Below are positions 61,480-64,000 of a DNA stretch of 64,000 nt, in pieces. Position 1 is the first letter of the stretch, and each line of letters starts with the position of its first letter. The translations under genes were made by a program, and so were the position numbers. The DNA is taken from assembly GCF_028682455.1 (NCBI RefSeq), contig NZ_JANHLD010000001.1, forward strand, positions 744,001 to 808,000, written 5' to 3'. The notes below the pieces were generated by a model. That model made no database searches. It worked only from the letters and a program-made list of their open reading frames with translations, and was not told the origin of the DNA. Source of the stretch: Pseudomonas putida (lineage in GTDB: Bacteria > Pseudomonadota > Gammaproteobacteria > Pseudomonadales > Pseudomonadaceae).

Positions 61480-63202
61480 TCAAGACGTCATCAAGGAGTT
61501 TCTGGTCAGCCTTGGCTTCAAGCAGGACGAGAAAAGCCTCAAAACCTTCACCGGCGGCATCGACAATGCGACCAAGGCTGTTACACGACTGGTCACCACT
61601 ATTGCCGGGGCGTCCCTCACTGTTGCGGCCGGTGTTTCTGCCTTCGCGTCCAGCCTTGAGGGCCTGTACTTCGCGTCGCAGCGGATCGGCTCATCGGCAG
61701 ACAGCCTCAAGGCGGCAGACTATGCAGCCCGCGACCTGGGCGCATCAGCCAACGAGGTACGTGGTTCGCTTGAGGGCATGGCACGCTTTCTGCGCGAGAA
61801 TCCAGGCGGTGAAAGCTTCCTGAAGGGGATAGGTGTCCAGACCCGGGATGCCAACGGCAACCTCAAAGACACTGCCGACCTCCTGGTCGGGGTGGGTGAC
61901 AAGCTGCGGGCTATGCCCTGGTACCAGGCAAACCAATATGCCGGCGTACTGGGTATCGACGAGAACACCCTGCGGGCGATTCGCAGTGATGAGTTCGGGC
62001 GCAAGCTTGAGCAAAATCGGGCGAAGCTGCGCCAATCTGGTCTTGATCAGGCCACCCGTGACGCGCACGCGTTCATGGAGACCCTACGGGAAGTGGGGCT
62101 GCAGTTCGAGACGTTCTCGGTGCTGGTGCAGTCAGCGCTGATGCGCAAGCTTGGGCCTGACCTCGAGCGCTTCGCTCAGTGGTTTGAGCAGAATGGACCG
62201 GTGATCGCCGACCGAGTGGCGGATATCACTGTCAAGCTGGTGGAGTTGGTAGAGAAGGCCGGCCCCGACTTGGAAGAGATCCTGGACTTCTTCGTTGGGC
62301 TGGATGAGGCAACAGACGGTTGGAGCACCAAAATCATTGCACTGCTTGTCCTGCTCCGGGCGCTGGGAGCCGCTTCACTGGTTGGGGGGATACTCAGCCT
62401 GTCCAGGGCATTTCTCGCTTTGGGTACCAGAATTGCCGGTGCTGGTGCAGCAGCGCTGCTGCTCAGCGGAGACCAGTCGGAAGGCGAGAAGGCAGCCCAG
62501 GACCTGCAGCAAAAGGCAATCGCCGGGTCAAGAGAGGCAGCGGTGGCTCTTGCTCGCACACAACTCAAGAACAACCCCTTCAGTTGGTTTATCGAAGTGA
62601 CTGAGGAGGACGTTCAAAAGCGTGCTGATTCGATCATGTCAGGAGAGCAGGCTGGCCAGGCGCTACCGGGTGGCATAGACATGGCGACGTTCGTCGCCGA
62701 CTTCTTTGAAGAGCAAGGCTGGACACGGAACCAGGCGGCCGGTATCTCTGCCAATCTCGGGGCTGAAAGCGCATACAACCCCAAAGCCTTGGGGGATGCT
62801 GGGCGCGCACGCGGTATAGCGCAATGGCATCCGGACCGGCAAAAGGCCTTTGAGCAGTGGGCTGGTTTCAACCTTCGGGATGAGCGTGCCGACCTGGTCA
62901 AGCAGCTTGAATTCGTGCAGTACGAGCTGACTGAGGGGGCCGAGCAAAAGGCTGGGAAGCTACTTAAGGCCGCACAAACCGCGCAGGAGGCTGGCGCTAC
63001 GGTGTCTCGATACTATGAGCGTCCAGCGCAAGCAGATGCCGCAGCGGCCATTCGAGGGGCAGCAGCAGTGCAAATCACCCAGAAGACCGAGATCAACGTC
63101 AACGGTACAGGCGACCCAGTCTCGACAGCCAACGCTGTCGGGGCAAATCAGGATAGGGTCAATCAGGATATGGTGAGAAACATGAGCTCAGCGGTGAACT
63201 GA
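61472..63202 (+). CDS. tail tape measure protein with lysozyme domain
   Basis: A 576-residue protein. The N-terminus (VIKEFLVSLGFKQDEKSLKT) and helical middle follow tape measures; hydrophobic stretches are at about residues 45-65 and 285-330. Residues ~405-500 look like a phage tail lysozyme: FFEEQGWTRNQAAGISANLG, AESAYNPKA and GRARGIAQWHPDRQKAFEQW. This domain would open peptidoglycan during DNA entry. At roughly 0.15 nm per residue the tail would be about 85 nm. Confidence 0.78.
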   Translation: MADQDVIKEFLVSLGFKQDEKSLKTFTGGIDNATKAVTRLVTTIAGASLTVAAGVSAFASSLEGLYFASQRIGSSADSLKAADYAARDLGASANEVRGSLEGMARFLRENPGGESFLKGIGVQTRDANGNLKDTADLLVGVGDKLRAMPWYQANQYAGVLGIDENTLRAIRSDEFGRKLEQNRAKLRQSGLDQATRDAHAFMETLREVGLQFETFSVLVQSALMRKLGPDLERFAQWFEQNGPVIADRVADITVKLVELVEKAGPDLEEILDFFVGLDEATDGWSTKIIALLVLLRALGAASLVGGILSLSRAFLALGTRIAGAGAAALLLSGDQSEGEKAAQDLQQKAIAGSREAAVALARTQLKNNPFSWFIEVTEEDVQKRADSIMSGEQAGQALPGGIDMATFVADFFEEQGWTRNQAAGISANLGAESAYNPKALGDAGRARGIAQWHPDRQKAFEQWAGFNLRDERADLVKQLEFVQYELTEGAEQKAGKLLKAAQTAQEAGATVSRYYERPAQADAAAAIRGAAAVQITQKTEINVNGTGDPVSTANAVGANQDRVNQDMVRNMSSAVN

Positions 63203-63203
63203 C

Positions 63204-63803
63204 ATGCCGAATTTTGCTGGCTTCATCACCATCGACCCCAAACGCTCTATCGACACGCTGGTTGCTCATGTGACCCTGGAGGAGGTCTCCAGCGACGAAC
63301 TTCAGATCACTGAGCATCCGGTGGAGATCGGGGCGAACATCACCGACCATTCCTACAAGCGAACTCCCGACCTTCTGGTCAAGTGCGGATGGAGCAATGC
63401 GAGCCTGGCCGGGGTTCTTGCTGGAGTGAAAGGGCTGGTATCAGCCGTTACCGGCGGCGATGCCTTCGGCTCTGACTACGTCTCCGGCATCTACAACCAA
63501 CTTCTCGCTCTGCAGGAGTCTCGCATTCCCTTTGACGTGTCAACGGGAAAGCGCCTCTACAGCAACATGCTGATGCGCAGCCTCACTGTGACTACGGATG
63601 AGCGCAGCGAGTACACGCTGATGGTCACTGCGGTGTTCAAGCAGGTCCTGATCGTCGAGACGCAAGCGACGACACTGCCGCCGAAGGACGACCAGGCCGA
63701 TCCGCAAGCCACGGCGGAGACATCGAATGCCGGGGTCAAGCAGGTGGCCACCGCATACCCAGCGCCGGGCGGTTCCTGGCAGCCACCAGGTGGGGGTGCA
63801 TGA
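63204..63803 (+). CDS. baseplate/tail protein, Dit-like
   Basis: A 199-residue protein: FAGFITIDPKRSIDTLVAHV, ISPxH-like QITEHPVEIGANITDHSYKR, then LYSNMLMRSLTVTTDERSEY and a Pro/Gly-rich tail. This matches the N-terminal domain of distal-tail (Dit) proteins that join tube and baseplate. Confidence 0.7.
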   Translation: MPNFAGFITIDPKRSIDTLVAHVTLEEVSSDELQITEHPVEIGANITDHSYKRTPDLLVKCGWSNASLAGVLAGVKGLVSAVTGGDAFGSDYVSGIYNQLLALQESRIPFDVSTGKRLYSNMLMRSLTVTTDERSEYTLMVTAVFKQVLIVETQATTLPPKDDQADPQATAETSNAGVKQVATAYPAPGGSWQPPGGGA

Positions 63804-63806
63804 CGT

Positions 63807-64000
63807 ATGGCCAACTTCGAAATTCCGCTTTCACCGAATCCCCAGTCCTTTTCCATCACGCTCTCGGCGGTCGAGTATCGCCTGACGGTGCAGTTCCGGA
63901 ACGCAGAGCAGGGCGGCTGGGTGCTCGACATCGCCGACACCAGCAATAATCCGATCATTGAAGGCATTCCCCTGGTGACCGGTGTGAATCTGCTGGAGCA
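63807..64000 (+). CDS. baseplate plug protein, DUF6983-like (3' end outside window)
   Basis: The first 64 residues are seen: MANFEIPLSPNPQSFSITLS, then YRLTVQFRNAEQGGWVLDIA and a GIPLVTGVNLLE stretch. The FEIPLSP-QSF-ITL start and TVxFRNAxxGGWxLDI pattern are typical of small baseplate plug proteins following Dit in such phages. The gene is cut by the window edge. Confidence 0.65.
   Translation, partial: MANFEIPLSPNPQSFSITLSAVEYRLTVQFRNAEQGGWVLDIADTSNNPIIEGIPLVTGVNLLE

Larger units (their letters stand above)
25850..64000. mobile_element. temperate myovirus-type prophage, left end to window end
   Basis: It starts at a tRNA-Pro 3' end next to a tyrosine integrase. It contains a CI/Cro immunity region, O- and DnaB-like replication genes, NinB/NinG, holins, terminase, portal, DUF2184 capsid, DUF3383 sheath and baseplate genes in the order of lambda-like control plus contractile-tail structure. 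The right attachment site is beyond the window. Reading frames are largely intact, so it may be inducible. Confidence 0.92.

Noticed and set aside
25850..64000. CRISPR arrays, insertion sequences and transposases
   Set aside because: No regularly spaced direct repeats, terminal inverted repeats with transposase genes, or cas genes were seen in the window.

Overview
The first 25.8 kb is chromosome of a Pseudomonas, probably of the fluorescens/putida complex. High GC, the gene content (glutaminase-asparaginase, rbs operon, thrS-infC-rpmI-rplT-pheST-ihfA) and REP-like GTGGGAGC palindromes point there. From the 3' end of a tRNA-Pro(GGG) gene to the window end lies a temperate prophage that runs off the right edge. 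Everything rests on reading the sequence; family names are recognised from motifs, not from database searches.

Chromosomal part. 1-5.4 kb: end of an MFS transporter, nhaR, a small lipoprotein, terC, a catalytically dead C39-peptidase-like lipoprotein, a PuuB-type amine oxidase and two nearly identical tRNA-Val(GAC) genes, each with its own promoter and terminator. 5.4-8.9 kb: a SPOR-domain lipoprotein, a GNAT remnant, a SpoT-like HD hydrolase, and a DUF1654-endA operon behind a perfect LexA box, then periplasmic ansB. 9.1-16.1 kb: rbsBACRKD plus a nucleoside hydrolase, with matching CAAACGTTTG operators before rbsB and before the hydrolase. This suggests one RbsR regulon for uptake of ribose, release of ribose from nucleosides, and phosphorylation. 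16-18 kb: small proteins, an I78 inhibitor lipoprotein and a cold-shock protein. 18.3-25.7 kb: the translation operon, with a hairpin before thrS that mimics the tRNA-Thr anticodon arm and an ATT start for infC.

Prophage part. 25.9-39.4 kb is a leftward early region: integrase, a DNA-binding protein, many small genes chained by ATGA overlaps, SSB, a Sak4-like ATPase and coiled-coil proteins. It is interrupted by two rightward membrane-protein genes that look like morons and by a structured tRNA-like element closed by a 21-bp perfect inverted repeat. 39.4-41.7 kb is a lambda-like immunity region: CI (S24 type) and Cro, three operators between them, two more 2 kb to the left, a rex-like unknown gene behind cI, and a second DUF1654 gene with its own LexA box. 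41.7-48.2 kb holds rightward early genes: an O-like initiator with a candidate origin inside it, DnaB helicase, a PD-(D/E)XK nuclease, NinB, NinG and a possible late regulator. 48.2-64 kb is the late operon: promoter/terminator leader, two holin-like proteins, terminase, portal, head genes, and a contractile-tail set (DUF3383 sheath, DUF3277 tube, tail chaperone with a C CCT TTT slippery site, tape measure with a lysozyme domain, baseplate proteins). The phage is therefore a myovirus-type temperate phage. No endolysin, fibre genes or right attachment site are seen before the window ends.
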